In this document: positions 16,176 to 27,520 of the stretch, in pieces
Layout of the letters: the number at the start of each line of letters is the position of its first letter
Numbering within the stretch: the first letter of the stretch is position 1
Assembly: GCF_004793545.1 (NCBI RefSeq)
Contig: NZ_SRYA01000011.1
Coordinates: 51,354-115,353 of the forward strand
From: Petralouisia muris
Lineage (GTDB): Bacteria > Bacillota > Clostridia > Lachnospirales > Lachnospiraceae
Reading direction: 5' to 3'
Length of the DNA stretch: 64,000 nt
The notes under the pieces: model-generated
The model's database searches: none
Told to the model about the DNA's origin: nothing
The model's input: the letters and a program-made list of their open reading frames with translations, nothing else
Translations under genes and position numbers: made by a program

Positions 16176-17306
16176 TTAATAATTTCCCAGCACTTTTAGA
16201 TAAAGCGCACCTTCCTGCAGTCCCTTCAAAGCGTTCTGTACCGCTCCGTCCCCCAGATTTCCTTCCATATCCACGAAAAAACGATACTCAAAGCTCTTAT
16301 CCTTAATGGGCCTGGATTCAATCTTTACCATATTCAGGTTGTTAAAGATAAAATGAGAAAGCATATGATACAAAGAACCGCTTTCATGGGAAATTTCAAA
16401 GCAGATGCTCACCTTCTTTGCCTCTTGCAGGCAGATTTTTTTCCCTGAAACAATAATAAACCTGGTGCTGTTCTCATCGCTGTAATTGATATTGTTCTGC
16501 AAAATTTCCAGACCGTAAATATCCGCCGTCACTGTACTGGCAATGGCTGCCTGGCATTTTTGCCCATCTTCTACAATTTTCTTGGCCGCCATTGCAGTGT
16601 TTTCAATCTTCTTCTGTTTCCAATCCTTGTGCATATCCAGAAAATCCACGCTCTGCATCAATGCCTGAGGATGGGAATATACATGAGTAATATCAGAAAT
16701 GCTGCTTCCGGGAAGTCCCAAAAGCGCATGCTCTACCTTAATCGTCTGTTCTGCCACAATGCAGTTGTCATATTCCACCAGCAGATCAAAATTCTCTCCC
16801 ACAATTCCTGCGGAAGAATTCTCAATGGGCAGCACCGCATAATCTGCCTGCCCGCTGCTGATGGCTTCCATCGCATCCCGCCATGTTTCCACATGATAGC
16901 TGTCGATCGCTTCTCCGAAATACGCCTTCATGGCAATCTGGCTGTAAGCCCCTTCCGTACCCTGATACACCACCTTATTGGTGGAAAAAGGCAGACTGTC
17001 TACCTGGGCAAATCCCATATCGTTCCCCTGCCCATGCTGAATCATCATCTGATACTGGCGCCTCCGGCTCAATGCCATAATCTGTTCGAAAAGTTCTCCC
17101 ACTCCATAACGGTTCTCTTCTGCCTGCACCAGTCCCTTTACCTTTTCCAGCTTTTCTTTTTCCCTGGCCTTATCCAGCACCGGTTTTCCAACCGATAATT
17201 TGTATTCTGCCACCTCCGCCGTCAACTGCATCCTGGCTTCATACAAAGCCGCAATCTGACTATCTATTCCATCAATTTCCTCTCGGATTCTGCTTAACTC
17301 TTTCAT
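16176..17306 (-). CDS. pheA: Bifunctional chorismate mutase / prephenate dehydratase (P-protein)
   Basis: 376 residues. Residues 1-85 form an AroQ chorismate mutase helix bundle (RIREEIDGIDSQIAALYEAR). The central domain is prephenate dehydratase (YQGTEGAYSQIA, and the catalytic Thr-Arg-Phe in NSTRFIIVSG), and the C-terminal ACT domain carries the allosteric ESRP motif (KIESRPIKDKSFEYRFFVD). It converts chorismate through prephenate to phenylpyruvate and is expected to be inhibited by phenylalanine. The start at 17306 has AAGGATG upstream. It is separated from the upstream TPR gene by a terminator and from the DUF815 ATPase by ~100 bp. Confidence 0.96.
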   Translation of the reverse strand: MKELSRIREEIDGIDSQIAALYEARMQLTAEVAEYKLSVGKPVLDKAREKEKLEKVKGLVQAEENRYGVGELFEQIMALSRRRQYQMMIQHGQGNDMGFAQVDSLPFSTNKVVYQGTEGAYSQIAMKAYFGEAIDSYHVETWRDAMEAISSGQADYAVLPIENSSAGIVGENFDLLVEYDNCIVAEQTIKVEHALLGLPGSSISDITHVYSHPQALMQSVDFLDMHKDWKQKKIENTAMAAKKIVEDGQKCQAAIASTVTADIYGLEILQNNINYSDENSTRFIIVSGKKICLQEAKKVSICFEISHESGSLYHMLSHFIFNNLNMVKIESRPIKDKSFEYRFFVDMEGNLGDGAVQNALKGLQEGALYLKVLGNY

Positions 17307-17332
17307 ATGTCACATCCTTATTATTTCTGAAA

Positions 17333-17363
17333 GCAGCCACTCTCCATTCCGGAAAGCGGCTGC
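17333..17363 (-). terminator. Hairpin between the TPR gene and pheA
   Basis: GCAGCC (17333-17338) and GGCTGC (17358-17363) pair around a 19-nt loop; on the minus strand TTTCAGAAATAAT follows. It would end the fhs-folD-TPR transcript. Confidence 0.45.
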
Positions 17364-17422
17364 CAGGTATTTCATATCTCTTCCATCCCGCCATCTGCCA
17401 AAGGACGGGCCGCAGACAGCCC

Positions 17423-18556
17423 TTACTGTGGAATATAAACATAATTGCACTTCAGCACATCCGAAGTCATACCATATTTATCTACCAGAATCAAAGACAG
17501 CACATTATTTCCTTCCGGCATGCTAATCGGCTCCGTATATTGACTGGACTCCTGGGTAGGCTCTGCTCCGTCCCAGGTATAGTAAACCCTGCAGCCCTCC
17601 GGCACCGTTATGGTAATCGTCTGCGGTCCGTAAAAATTCCCTCCGGAAGGCACTACATGAGGCGCATTCGGTTTCGTTAACTTGATCATAAAACGCTCCT
17701 GCTCTTCTTCCCCATACACCCCGAATTTATTGCAGGAAACTGCGCGGATCCATATATTTTTACCAGGCTCCAGTAAAATAGGCTTTGTATATTCTTTTCC
17801 CTCTCTTGGATCAGAACCGTCCAGAGTGTAATAAATCTTACAGTTTTCTTCACTGGTAAGTTCTACCTCAATTTCTTCCTGATACATTCCGCCCTCCGGT
17901 TCAATGACCGGCGGCTTTGCCAGATAATCCTCAAACAGTTCCAGAATTTCTGTATCTGTTATTTCCCTGCTGAGTTTCTCAATGGCTTCATAATCCTCCT
18001 GGGCTTCATAGACCTGAATTAATCTCTCACAGACCTCTCTGCTCTCTTCTCCCTCCTCTAACAGTTCCAGTAATATGATACGGGCTTTCTCATATTCCTC
18101 CTGCTGAAGATAAACCTCCGCCAGACGCAGCCTGGCGTCCTCACTGCTGCCGTCAAGTTCCAGCGCCCGCTTCAGGCACTTTTCCGCTTTCTGGTAATCC
18201 TTTCTCCCCTGATAATCCTCTGCCTTTTTCATCTGATAGTCATAAGAATTGTTCCAACTGTAATTTACCAGAAGTACAATCCCCACGACAAGAATAAGAA
18301 AAACTGCCATAATCAGGAAGCCTATGGGCTTTTTCTTCTTTTTTCCTGTCTTCTGATTTGAGGAAACCGCTCCTTTTCCTTTCTTATTTTCAGACCGGCG
18401 TTTCTTCTGTATCTTATCTTTCTTTTCCTTCAGAAGCCCCCGTAAAAAATCATCCTCCAGAAGGTTATAATCCGATACAATCTGAGCTTCTTTCCCGCAA
18501 ACGGAACAATACACACATCCCACTTTCAGCTCTGCGCCGCAATATGCACATTTCAT
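17423..18556 (-). CDS. Zinc-ribbon, membrane-anchored TPR protein with two chitobiase-C-like domains
   Basis: 377 residues from ATG 18556, which overlaps the folD stop as ATGA. Order: an N-terminal zinc ribbon (C3-x2-C6 and C17-x2-C20), a Lys-rich linker, one membrane segment at about 80-104, TPR-like helices at about 112-205 (YQKAEKCLKRALELD and similar) and two beta domains, each with a YYT-DG motif (KIYYTLDGSDP and RVYYTWDGAEP) of the CHB_HEX_C type found after TPRs in Clostridia. The topology suggests a cytoplasmic ribbon with outward TPR and sugar- or wall-facing beta domains. The function is unknown; coupling to folD may be only positional. Confidence 0.75.
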   Translation of the reverse strand: MKCAYCGAELKVGCVYCSVCGKEAQIVSDYNLLEDDFLRGLLKEKKDKIQKKRRSENKKGKGAVSSNQKTGKKKKKPIGFLIMAVFLILVVGIVLLVNYSWNNSYDYQMKKAEDYQGRKDYQKAEKCLKRALELDGSSEDARLRLAEVYLQQEEYEKARIILLELLEEGEESREVCERLIQVYEAQEDYEAIEKLSREITDTEILELFEDYLAKPPVIEPEGGMYQEEIEVELTSEENCKIYYTLDGSDPREGKEYTKPILLEPGKNIWIRAVSCNKFGVYGEEEQERFMIKLTKPNAPHVVPSGGNFYGPQTITITVPEGCRVYYTWDGAEPTQESSQYTEPISMPEGNNVLSLILVDKYGMTSDVLKCNYVYIPQ

Positions 18557-19404
18557 TTCTTTTGGCCCTCTTCTATACTCTGCACACAATTATTCATCAG
18601 CATTGCAATCGTCATAGGGCCTACTCCTCCCGGAACCGGCGTAATGGCAGAAGCAATGGGCATAACTTCATCAAATCTGACATCTCCGCACAGCTTATTA
18701 TTTTCATCCCGATGGATTCCCACATCAATCACTACCGCGCCTTCCTTCACATACTCGGCGCCGATAAACTGAGGCTTTCCCATTGCCACAATCAGGATAT
18801 CCGCCTGATGGCAAATTTCCGGAAGATTCCTCGTCTTAGAATGGGTAATCGTAACCGTGGCGTTCTCCCGAAGCATCAGAAGCGCCATGGGCTTTCCCAC
18901 AATATTGCTTCTGCCGATGACTACACAGTGCTTTCCTGCAATTTCTATGTCAGATCGTTTTAAAAGCTGGATAATTCCCGCCGGAGTACAAGATACAAAC
19001 CCTGCTTCTCCGATTGTCATAGCTCCCACACTCTGGGGATGAAAACCATCCACATCTTTCCCTGGACTGATGGCTTGAATCACCTTATCCTCATTGATAT
19101 GGCCGGGAAGGGGAAGCTGCACCAAAATCCCCCGGACTTCTTCTTTCTCATTCAATTCCTGAATTAACTGTAAGAGTTCCTCCTCTTTCGTTTCCTCCGG
19201 AAGTTCATATGCCAGTGAATCAATCCCTATATAAGCGCAGGCATTCTTCTTATTCCGAACATACACACTGGAGGCCGGATCTGCTCCCACCTGTATCACT
19301 GCAAGAGCTCCTGTTTTCCCTTCTGCCTTTAATGCTGCCACTTTCTCTTTTAACTCATCTTTGATCTGCTGAGAAATCTTTTTTCCATCTATGATTACTG
19401 CCAT
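18553..19404 (-). CDS. folD: Bifunctional methylene-THF dehydrogenase / methenyl-THF cyclohydrolase
   Basis: 283 residues, normal length. Visible signatures are VIQVGADPASSVYVRNKKNAC (first block, with the catalytic Lys), VQLPLPGHINE, DVDGFHP and the Rossmann block HCVVIGRSNIVGKPMA. It interconverts 5,10-methylene-THF and 10-formyl-THF with NADP. It follows fhs by ~50 bp, giving the folate one-carbon pair of formate activation and reduction, used for purines and, in acetogens, for the methyl branch. Its stop overlaps the start of the TPR gene. Confidence 0.97.
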   Translation of the reverse strand: MAVIIDGKKISQQIKDELKEKVAALKAEGKTGALAVIQVGADPASSVYVRNKKNACAYIGIDSLAYELPEETKEEELLQLIQELNEKEEVRGILVQLPLPGHINEDKVIQAISPGKDVDGFHPQSVGAMTIGEAGFVSCTPAGIIQLLKRSDIEIAGKHCVVIGRSNIVGKPMALLMLRENATVTITHSKTRNLPEICHQADILIVAMGKPQFIGAEYVKEGAVVIDVGIHRDENNKLCGDVRFDEVMPIASAITPVPGGVGPMTIAMLMNNCVQSIEEGQKK

Positions 19405-19453
19405 GACTTTTCCTTTCTGTAAACGCCTTTTTCAAATATATCATCCAAAATCA

Positions 19454-21124
19454 TTAGAATAACCCGGTAATTACTCCATCGTCATCCACATCAATCTGAT
19501 AAGCAGCCGGCGTCTTTCCCAGTCCCGGCATTGTCATAATTGCTCCGGTAATTGCCACTACAAAACCGGCGCCTGCCGATACATATACTTCCCGTACATT
19601 TACCGTAAAGCCCAAAGGCCGCCCCAGCTTTGTCTGATCGTCAGAGAGGGAATACTGTGTCTTTGCCATACATACCGGGAAGCTTCCCATTCCCAGCTCT
19701 TCAATTCTCTTTAACTCCTTCATGGCTGCCGGCCCATAAGTTACGCCGTCGGCGCCGTAAATTTCCTTTGCCACCGTTTCTATCTTCTCTGTCAGGGAGA
19801 GACTGTCTTCATAAAGAGGGGCAAACCGGCTGTCTTTTGTCTCTAAGGTTTCCAGCACCTTTTGGGCCAGCGCAACGCCGCCTTCTCCGCCTTTCTCCCA
19901 TACCTCTGACAAAGCAAATTCACAGCCCCGCTCTTTACAGAACTGTTCTACATATTCTGTCTCCGCTTTGGAATCCGTCAGGAAAGAATTCAGGGTTACT
20001 ACTACAGGAACCTGATATTTCTGGAGGTTTTCAATATGCTTCTCCAGATTTACGATTCCTTTCTCCAATGCTGCAAGGTTCTCGCTGGAAAGCTCAGATT
20101 TGGGAACTCCGCCATTGTATTTCAATGCCCGGATCGTTGCCACAAGCACCACTGCATCCGGCTTCAGCCCCGCCATCCTGCATTTGATATCCATAAATTT
20201 CTCTGCGCCCAGATCTGCGCCGAAACCTGCCTCTGTCACCACATAATCTGCCAGCTTCAAGGCTGTCTTTGTGGCACGGACACTATTGCAGCCGTGGGCA
20301 ATGTTGGCAAAAGGCCCGCCATGGACAATGGCTGGCGTATGCTCCAATGTCTGAATCAGATTGGGCTTCATTGCGTCTTTCAGCAAGGCAGCCATAGCTC
20401 CTGTAGCCTGCAGATCATCTGCCGTTACCGGCTTCCCTTCAAAATTATAAGCTACAATCATTCTGCCCAGACGCTTCTTCAAATCTGCCATATCCTCTGC
20501 CAGGCACAGCACTGCCATAATTTCAGAGGCTACCGTTATCACGAAATGATCCTCCCGCACCATTCCGTCCATTTTATTTCCGAGGCCCACAACAATATTC
20601 CGAAGCACCCGATCATTCATATCCAGGCAGCGTTTCCAGATTACCTGTCTTGGATCAATGCCAAGAACATTTCCCTGCTGAATATGATTGTCCAAAAGAG
20701 CCGCAAGCAGATTATTTGCGGAAGTAATCGCATGAAAATCTCCAGTAAAATGAAGGTTTAAATCCTCCATGGGAACCACCTGTGCATATCCTCCGCCGGC
20801 TGCTCCTCCCTTGATTCCGAAGCAGGGGCCCAGGGACGGTTCTCTCAGTGCAAGGACTGCTTTCTTTCCAAGCTTTCCGAACGCCTGCCCCAATCCTACG
20901 CTGGTGGTGGTTTTGCCTTCTCCTGCGGGAGTGGGATTGATGGCCGTAACAAGGATCAGCTTACCGTCCTTTTCATCTTTGACCCGTTCCATCAGTTCAT
21001 TGGACAATTTTGCTTTATATTTTCCATACAACTCCAGTTCATCTTCCTCAATTCCTAACTGTGCCGCCACGTCTTTGATGTGGATCATTTCCGCTTCCTG
21101 TGCAATCTGAATATCTGTTTTCAT
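19454..21124 (-). CDS. fhs: Formate-tetrahydrofolate ligase
   Basis: 556 residues, full length. The ATP-binding loop is [21 protein letters not shown] near residues 66-85, and the ends match the family (start [21 protein letters not shown]-terminal [21 protein letters not shown]). It makes 10-formyl-THF from formate, THF and ATP. The start at 21124 has a GGAGGAAAA-type site. Together with folD it forms a formate-assimilation unit; the rest of a Wood-Ljungdahl pathway is not in this window, so acetogenesis cannot be claimed. Confidence 0.97.
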   Translation of the reverse strand: MKTDIQIAQEAEMIHIKDVAAQLGIEEDELELYGKYKAKLSNELMERVKDEKDGKLILVTAINPTPAGEGKTTTSVGLGQAFGKLGKKAVLALREPSLGPCFGIKGGAAGGGYAQVVPMEDLNLHFTGDFHAITSANNLLAALLDNHIQQGNVLGIDPRQVIWKRCLDMNDRVLRNIVVGLGNKMDGMVREDHFVITVASEIMAVLCLAEDMADLKKRLGRMIVAYNFEGKPVTADDLQATGAMAALLKDAMKPNLIQTLEHTPAIVHGGPFANIAHGCNSVRATKTALKLADYVVTEAGFGADLGAEKFMDIKCRMAGLKPDAVVLVATIRALKYNGGVPKSELSSENLAALEKGIVNLEKHIENLQKYQVPVVVTLNSFLTDSKAETEYVEQFCKERGCEFALSEVWEKGGEGGVALAQKVLETLETKDSRFAPLYEDSLSLTEKIETVAKEIYGADGVTYGPAAMKELKRIEELGMGSFPVCMAKTQYSLSDDQTKLGRPLGFTVNVREVYVSAGAGFVVAITGAIMTMPGLGKTPAAYQIDVDDDGVITGLF

Positions 21125-21228
21125 ATTTTTCCTCCATATGTCGACCTGTTCTTTTTCTGCTGCATTTTATATGTTTATACTACCACAAGATGATGCTTTA
21201 TGATAGATATAAATCTAACAAAACTCAT

Positions 21229-24200
21229 TTATACATGCTCTTCTACATATTCTTCAAATTCTGCCAGCGACATCTGTACTTTTCTTGGCTTTGTTCCCTC
21301 TTCCGGACCTACCACGCCGGCCTCTTCCAGCTGATCCATAATTCTTGCCGCCCGGTTGAACCCAACTTTGAACATCCGCTGCAGCATACCGATGGAACCT
21401 TTCTCTTTCTCTATCACAAATTTTCCGGCTTCCACAAAATAAGCGTCTCTTTCACTTCCGCCGCCTGATCCCATACCGGAACCGGCAGAGGCCGTATTCA
21501 TTTTCTGCTCTATCTCCGGATTGTATACCACTGTGCTCTGCTTTTTCAGGAAATCCACCACTGCCTCCACTTCCGGATCTGACACAAAGGGGCCCTGGAC
21601 ACGCAAAGGCTTCTGATAGCCCTGGGGATAAAACAGCATATCTCCGTTCCCCAAAAGCTTCTCAGCCCCGTTCATATCCAGAATGGTTCTGGAATCCACG
21701 CCGGAAGACACGGAAAAAGCAATTCGGGAGGGCATATTTGCTTTAATCAGACCAGTGATTACATCTACGGAAGGTCTCTGGGTGGCAATAATCAAATGAA
21801 TTCCCGCTGCCCGGGCAAGCTGAGCCAGACGGCAGATTGCGTCCTCCACATCTCCCGGAGCCACCATCATAAGATCCGCCAGCTCGTCTACAACCACAAC
21901 AATCTGCGGCATTTTCACCGGCTTTGTCTCATCCTCCACCTGTTCTATGGCCGCTATTTTCTGATTATATCCTTTCAAATCCCGCACCTGGCATTCTGCA
22001 AATTTCTGATACCGATCCATCATCTCCGCCACTGCCCAATGCAAGGCTCCTGCCGCCTTCTTGGGATCGGTCACCACCGGAATCAGCAGATGGGGAATCC
22101 CGTTGTATACACTTAATTCCACTACCTTCGGGTCAATGAGAATCAGCTTCACATCCTCCGGATCTGCTTTATAGAGAATACTCATTATAATCGTATTGAT
22201 ACATACGGATTTCCCAGAGCCGGTAGCCCCTGCAATCAGAAGATGGGGCATCTTGGCAATGTCCGCCACCACAGCCGCTCCGCCGATATCCTTCCCGGCC
22301 GTAAAGCAAATGTTGGATTTATGGCTTTGGAATTCGTCCGTTTCTATCATATCCCGAAAACGCACCATTACATTTTCTTTGTTGGGAACTTCAATTCCCA
22401 CTGCCGCTTTTCCGGGAATAGGCGCTTCAATACGGATATCTGCCGCTGCAAGATTCAGCTTAATATCATCTGCAAGATTTACTATTTTACTGACCTTTAC
22501 GCCCATTTCCGGCTGCATTTCATAACGGGTTACGCTAGGCCCGCAGCTTACATCTGTAATTGTGACATTAACGCCGAAATTCTTTAAGGTCTGCTGCAGC
22601 AGCAGGGCTGTTTCCTGGAGATGCTTCATGGAATCTCCCTGAGCGTTGGTTCCCTTCTTTAACAGGGAAATTGGAGGAAATACATATTCTTTTTTCTCCG
22701 GTATGACAGGCTTCGGCGCTGATGGAGATACCGCAGCTGTTCCTCCTTCTGCCAACGAAGAGGAGGCCTGCCGGGATCCCGCTCCTGCTGATTCCGAAGA
22801 GACCTGCCGGGCCGTTCTCTCTGCCGGTGCCTGGGATGTCTGTGAATTCACTTTCTCTGGCTCTGCCGCTCCCGTGTCGAAAGATAATTTCGCCTCAGGC
22901 AATGCAGATTCCATTGCAAATTCCATTACTGCAGGCTCCATTCCTGCATCCTGTTCTGACACTCTTTCCAGACCGTCGTCCGCTTCCGCTATAATAGCTG
23001 CTTCTAATCCGGCAAACACTTCCTCTGAAAGCTCTGGTTCCATCAAATTCCCTGTCATGCCTGCAGGCTCTTCCGTCAGCTGCAAGATTTCTGGTTCCAG
23101 ACCTCCGGAAGGCTCTGAATGAATGACTACCGGTTCTTCACTGGTAAGCAGAATTTCACTGTCTTCCGGCCTCCAAAGCTTCTCTGTGCCCTCTGAGACG
23201 GGTTCTAATTCTGTCTTTCTCTTTCTTGGGCTTCTGCGTACTTTTTCCACCACTACCGGCTCTGAAAACAGTTCTTTGGAAAACGCCTGTTCTGTCTTTG
23301 GTTCCGGTTTTGTCTCAGACAAACTGTCTATGGAAATTTTCGGCTCTGATTTCACAGGCATTTCCAGAATGGAAGCAGAAGTACGCATTTTTTGAGAACC
23401 CCATTCCATATTCCCCACTGCTTTTTTCTGAATCTCTTCCTTGCCGGAAAACAGCTTTTCCTTTAACTCTCTGGAAAATACCTCCGTTTCCTTGGGCAGC
23501 TTTAATTCACTGATATTGTCAGAACGGCGGGAAGATACCGGCACAATCTTCGTATCCAGCGCAACCCCTTCTACCTTTCTGTCAATCCGCCGCTGGGCCT
23601 GTTCTTCCTTTCTTGATTCTTTGATTTCCCTGCGCCTTGCTGCGTCTTCCCTGGCAGTATCATATACTTTCCGGCTTCCTTTCGTTACGCTTTTCAAAAA
23701 AGAACGTTCCGTCAAAAGCACCAGAGAAATTATCAGCGCAATAATATCTGCCACATAAGCTCCGGCTGTTCCAATCGCAGGGCATAACACAGACGCCAAC
23801 AGCCCTCCCACTGCTCCGCCGCCGCTTTTATGCTCCACCGCATACTGAAAAGAAGCCTGCACCTGATACTCTTTGGAATCCCCTGCAATTAATTCCATAA
23901 AAAGGCACAGAAATACCACAAACACAACTCCTGCCACCAGTTTTATAATGGCAATTCCATTGTCTTTGTTCGATACAAAAAAAGCTGCACCCACAAAAAA
24001 GCAGATCGGAAACAGGTAAGCCATCATTCCGAACAATCCAAAGCAAAAACCGCTTACCTTCTCTCCCACAAATCCGCCAATTCCAAAGTTACTGATAAAC
24101 ATTATAATACAAACAGCCAGTATAATCAGAAGCGTCACTTCACTTCCAAAAGATACTTCCCCGCTGTTTCTGTTTGATCCATTTTTTCTGCCAGAGGCGC

Positions 24201-24252
24201 CGGCTCCTCTGGCATTTTTTCCTTTTGCCGTATTCTTAGGTTTTGATGCCAT
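21229..24252 (-). CDS. ftsK: FtsK/SpoIIIE-family DNA translocase
   Basis: 1007 residues from ATG 24252 (GGAGGAAGTCAT upstream); the frame extends 40 codons further but that part is not family-like. Four or so N-terminal membrane segments lie at about residues 35-180, followed by a long acidic, Glu/Pro/Ser-rich linker (about 200-530), then the alpha and beta motor domains with Walker [16 protein letters not shown] and Walker [14 protein letters not shown], and the C-terminal winged-helix gamma domain ([21 protein letters not shown]). It pumps chromosomal DNA at division or into the forespore. Whether it is the SpoIIIE or the vegetative paralogue cannot be decided here. Confidence 0.95.
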   Translation of the reverse strand: MASKPKNTAKGKNARGAGASGRKNGSNRNSGEVSFGSEVTLLIILAVCIIMFISNFGIGGFVGEKVSGFCFGLFGMMAYLFPICFFVGAAFFVSNKDNGIAIIKLVAGVVFVVFLCLFMELIAGDSKEYQVQASFQYAVEHKSGGGAVGGLLASVLCPAIGTAGAYVADIIALIISLVLLTERSFLKSVTKGSRKVYDTAREDAARRREIKESRKEEQAQRRIDRKVEGVALDTKIVPVSSRRSDNISELKLPKETEVFSRELKEKLFSGKEEIQKKAVGNMEWGSQKMRTSASILEMPVKSEPKISIDSLSETKPEPKTEQAFSKELFSEPVVVEKVRRSPRKRKTELEPVSEGTEKLWRPEDSEILLTSEEPVVIHSEPSGGLEPEILQLTEEPAGMTGNLMEPELSEEVFAGLEAAIIAEADDGLERVSEQDAGMEPAVMEFAMESALPEAKLSFDTGAAEPEKVNSQTSQAPAERTARQVSSESAGAGSRQASSSLAEGGTAAVSPSAPKPVIPEKKEYVFPPISLLKKGTNAQGDSMKHLQETALLLQQTLKNFGVNVTITDVSCGPSVTRYEMQPEMGVKVSKIVNLADDIKLNLAAADIRIEAPIPGKAAVGIEVPNKENVMVRFRDMIETDEFQSHKSNICFTAGKDIGGAAVVADIAKMPHLLIAGATGSGKSVCINTIIMSILYKADPEDVKLILIDPKVVELSVYNGIPHLLIPVVTDPKKAAGALHWAVAEMMDRYQKFAECQVRDLKGYNQKIAAIEQVEDETKPVKMPQIVVVVDELADLMMVAPGDVEDAICRLAQLARAAGIHLIIATQRPSVDVITGLIKANMPSRIAFSVSSGVDSRTILDMNGAEKLLGNGDMLFYPQGYQKPLRVQGPFVSDPEVEAVVDFLKKQSTVVYNPEIEQKMNTASAGSGMGSGGGSERDAYFVEAGKFVIEKEKGSIGMLQRMFKVGFNRAARIMDQLEEAGVVGPEEGTKPRKVQMSLAEFEEYVEEHV

Positions 24253-24401
24253 ATGACTTCCTCCAAACTGTCGTTCTTCTGTCAGGCTCAGCCTGCTGGG
24301 CAAACAGCAGGAAATCTGAACCGATCTGTGCTCTGACTTTCCCGTCCCGGCACACTGTTTACAGTTTATCACATTCAGTTCGAAATGTCATTACCACATT
24401 T

Positions 24402-25226
24402 TCATCCTTCTTTCCTTAATTGATACTCCTCGTACATTTTATTAATTTCTGCGCATACAAGCAAAATGTAAATGCCGAAATACAACCACATCATAACCAG
24501 AATAATGGTGGTCAGGCTGCCGTACATAGAAAATCCATTAAAGTAATCCACATAAACAGAGATTCCGAAAGACAAAAGCGACCATCCCACGGCGCTTAAA
24601 ATACTGCCTGGAATCTGATGCTTCACAGCGGCCTTGCGGTTGGGAAGCATTTTAAACAGCATCAGAAAGAACAGCATCAGAACAGCAAGAAGTATCAGCG
24701 AACGAAGCTGCAGAATGCCCCATGTAATATCCGCCACGATGGGAATATATTTCACAATCAATCCCTGCAGACTGTTTCCGAATACCATCAGCGTAAGGGA
24801 AACTGCAATTGCAATCACTAACATTAATGTGTAAAGTATTGCCCGAAACCGCAGGAAAATCCAATTTCGCGTTTCTTCAATGTCATAGACGCTGTTTAAT
24901 CCATCCGTTAAACAATGAATGCCCTTAGCGGCAGACCAGACTGCCATAATCGCCGCCACCGACACAATTCCCACAGAATTATTATAGACTTCATGAATAA
25001 TTCCAATAAGAAAAGGCGAAATATACTCCGGCATCAGCCGGTTCACCAGTTCCATAACCATACTTTTCGTCACCGGCGTATACTGAATCAGAGAAATAAA
25101 CAGCATAATAAAGGGGATCAGGGACATTATGATAAAAAACGCCGCCTGAGCCGCATATGCGCTGACATTATCCCTCCTGCATTCTTCCAGAAAAGCTCTG
25201 GTTCTTGCCACAATCTTCCAAAACAT
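24402..25226 (-). CDS. YihY/UPF0761 family inner-membrane protein
   Basis: 274 residues with about six membrane segments. It begins FWKIVARTRAFLEECRRDNVSAYAAQAAFFI, the family signature (often written F...D....AAALAFY), followed by MSLIPFIMLFISL. The family was once called ribonuclease BN or BrkB but is now treated as a membrane protein of unknown function. The start lies 2 bp after the stop of the SpoIID gene, so the two are co-translated. Four genes on this strand (spoIID-like, yihY-like, ftsK, fhs) run close together but the ftsK-fhs gap suggests separate transcripts. Confidence 0.88.
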   Translation of the reverse strand: MFWKIVARTRAFLEECRRDNVSAYAAQAAFFIIMSLIPFIMLFISLIQYTPVTKSMVMELVNRLMPEYISPFLIGIIHEVYNNSVGIVSVAAIMAVWSAAKGIHCLTDGLNSVYDIEETRNWIFLRFRAILYTLMLVIAIAVSLTLMVFGNSLQGLIVKYIPIVADITWGILQLRSLILLAVLMLFFLMLFKMLPNRKAAVKHQIPGSILSAVGWSLLSFGISVYVDYFNGFSMYGSLTTIILVMMWLYFGIYILLVCAEINKMYEEYQLRKEG

Positions 25227-25228
25227 AA

Positions 25229-27490
25229 TTATTCCCCATTATAAATATTTTCTATCGTAATATCCTGATAAAATTTCGTCAGGATTTCCACATAATTCAT
25301 TCCGGCTTTTGCCATTCCATTCGAACCGTTCTGACTCATTCCGATTCCATGTCCGTATCCTCCGCCCTGCAGAAGATACCCCTGGTCCACAGGCGTCAAG
25401 GTAAAATAAGCGCTGGGCAGAAGCTTCATGTCTATGGCTTCTCCTTTATTATCTGTAACTTTGCCTGCAGCGGCTCCCAGCACATAGCGTATATTGTATT
25501 CTGTGATTACATTTACCGTTCCCTTTTCATAGGAAATACGCAGCACCTTAACGCCTCCGCCGCTTCCCCGCTCTCCTACCGAAATTTCCTTTAATGCCCC
25601 GAATCCTGCCAAATCAGAAGCTTTTCCTTCTGAACCATCCGCTTTGAGAAACTGTACATTAGATGCATTGGCGCCTGCCCGTTCCATAATGGCATTGTTC
25701 ACGGTTTCTGTCTCTTTCAGCGCCATAACTTCTGCCTGCCAGCGGAAATAGGAACTGTCACTGTCATAAGAAGCTATGTCTTTATTTTTAATAAACTCGG
25801 CAAAGGATTCTTCACTGGAAATATCCGCTTCCTCTCCTTCTGCCAGCAGGGAAATTCCCTGCAGATATCCAAACCGCTCTTCACCGCCCACATTCCATAA
25901 CCCCATATCTCCCGTATAGCCGCAGGAAGTGGAAAAAAAATACGCCTCTGCAACTTCTCCCTGATATTTTATCACTTCGCCTATGGTATCATCCACCGCT
26001 AAGTTCGTCTGAGGCGTCTCTTCCTGTTTGTTATAGACCTGATAACTGGTGCTGTCGTCCACGTGAGCCCCCAAGGCAGCGTAATCTCCCTTCATAAGCT
26101 GAATGCACGCATAGCTTCTGGCGCAAACAGCCTGCACGCACAGCGCTTCCCGTTCATAAGATGAGGGCATCTCACTGGGAACCACACCGTACAGATACTG
26201 TTCCAGAGACAATTCGTTCACCACTCCATACCCTTCCGGATACTTTCGAATCTCCATAGTTCCCCGGTATCCTAAAGAAGTATGCGCTCCGGCTCCATCT
26301 GAAAAATAAATCCTTCCATTTTCATCTTCTAATGCAATTTTAACATAATCCGGACTTTCTCCAAAAAATTCTGACATTGTTATGGGGTTTCCCGGACTGA
26401 TTTCCTCCGTTTTATCTCCCACAGTTACTGTTCCTCCTGCATCTGTCACAAACACGGGATTCTCATGATAGGGACTTTCTTCATTCAGCAAAAGCACCCG
26501 AATGGTTTCAATGGAAGCAGGCTCCTTTAAAATAATTCCGCAGACTTGCTTTTCTGCCACCACAAAATCCGCCTGCAGATTGCCAATCACCAGCTTCGAC
26601 TCATCTAATTCTTCCACGGTTCCATAGGTCTTATATATTTTTAAGGTTCCGTTGTGCTCTAAAGTTCCATAACCGGAAATTTCAATCTGTTTATCATTAA
26701 AACTCAGAACTTTTCCGGATATCATATCTTCTTTCTTATAAATTGCTGTAACTCTTCCCTCCGTCCATTCCATATCGCAGATGGTATCTTTAATATCTTC
26801 TTCCAAGCCTTCAATATCCAAAAGAATCTTCTGACTCTCATACAAAATTTCTGCCTTCTCCTGGGCGGTAGAATGGACAAACACATTTTTCAAAGTCAGC
26901 GGACCTTTGCATTCACTGCTGATTCCGATAATACGGTTATCTTTCACGTAAACCTGATACATATCATAATAGTGAAAATAATCCACGCCTTCTGCCACTT
27001 CGTAATATCCCTTCTGGGTCAGCCGCCGCAAAATCTCTTCCTCTTTCTCTCCTTCTGTCTCATCAGTAAGAAATACTAAATTGGTAGCAGAAACTTTACC
27101 CTCCGTATCCAGCAAATCCAGAATCTGTTCATAGACCCCATTCCACTCCGAGCGGGACACATTTTTCCAGGAAAATCGTTCAGGATATGTCACATATTCC
27201 CGAACCGAAAGCTGTTCCAGCAATTTTTCCAGCTTTCCAAAGGTAAGTTTTCCATTTAGATTTTTTCCGGAATTAATTTCTTTTAACTTTTCTTTCCATT
27301 CCTCTTCCTCGTAATATGTAAAACTCAGTTGTGACGGCAGTTCTGCCATTGCCACATACTCATTGCTGTATTCCAGTATTACCTTTTCATCCATGACAGC
27401 CTGAACAAAAAGAATCGCCAGCGCCACAAGCAGTACTGCCATCAATGCCGTCAAATATTTTTCCCTTTTTGATGAATATCCTTTTCTCAT
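25229..27490 (-). CDS. SpoIID/LytB domain protein
   Basis: 753 residues from ATG 27490 (AGGAAACG upstream; an in-frame TTG lies 33 bp further out). One N-terminal membrane segment (about 18-38) is followed by ~380 residues of unassigned beta-rich sequence and then the SpoIID domain, with YLYGVVPSEMPSSYEREALCVQAVCARSYA and the C-terminal GGGYGHGIGMSQNGSNGMAKAGMNY split in text as usual for the family. B. subtilis SpoIID is a lytic transglycosylase needed for engulfment; the glutamate in PSEMP is the equivalent catalytic residue. The long N-terminal part makes it far larger than SpoIID proper (~340 residues), so a vegetative wall role is also possible. Confidence 0.85.
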   Translation of the reverse strand: MRKGYSSKREKYLTALMAVLLVALAILFVQAVMDEKVILEYSNEYVAMAELPSQLSFTYYEEEEWKEKLKEINSGKNLNGKLTFGKLEKLLEQLSVREYVTYPERFSWKNVSRSEWNGVYEQILDLLDTEGKVSATNLVFLTDETEGEKEEEILRRLTQKGYYEVAEGVDYFHYYDMYQVYVKDNRIIGISSECKGPLTLKNVFVHSTAQEKAEILYESQKILLDIEGLEEDIKDTICDMEWTEGRVTAIYKKEDMISGKVLSFNDKQIEISGYGTLEHNGTLKIYKTYGTVEELDESKLVIGNLQADFVVAEKQVCGIILKEPASIETIRVLLLNEESPYHENPVFVTDAGGTVTVGDKTEEISPGNPITMSEFFGESPDYVKIALEDENGRIYFSDGAGAHTSLGYRGTMEIRKYPEGYGVVNELSLEQYLYGVVPSEMPSSYEREALCVQAVCARSYACIQLMKGDYAALGAHVDDSTSYQVYNKQEETPQTNLAVDDTIGEVIKYQGEVAEAYFFSTSCGYTGDMGLWNVGGEERFGYLQGISLLAEGEEADISSEESFAEFIKNKDIASYDSDSSYFRWQAEVMALKETETVNNAIMERAGANASNVQFLKADGSEGKASDLAGFGALKEISVGERGSGGGVKVLRISYEKGTVNVITEYNIRYVLGAAAGKVTDNKGEAIDMKLLPSAYFTLTPVDQGYLLQGGGYGHGIGMSQNGSNGMAKAGMNYVEILTKFYQDITIENIYNGE

Positions 27491-27520
27491 GCAACGTTTC
27501 CTGTTCCTTTTTAAATTCAG

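Noticed and set aside
16560..17198. 212-codon plus-strand frame opposite pheA
   Set aside because: Shadow of the P-protein; no start signal or domain.
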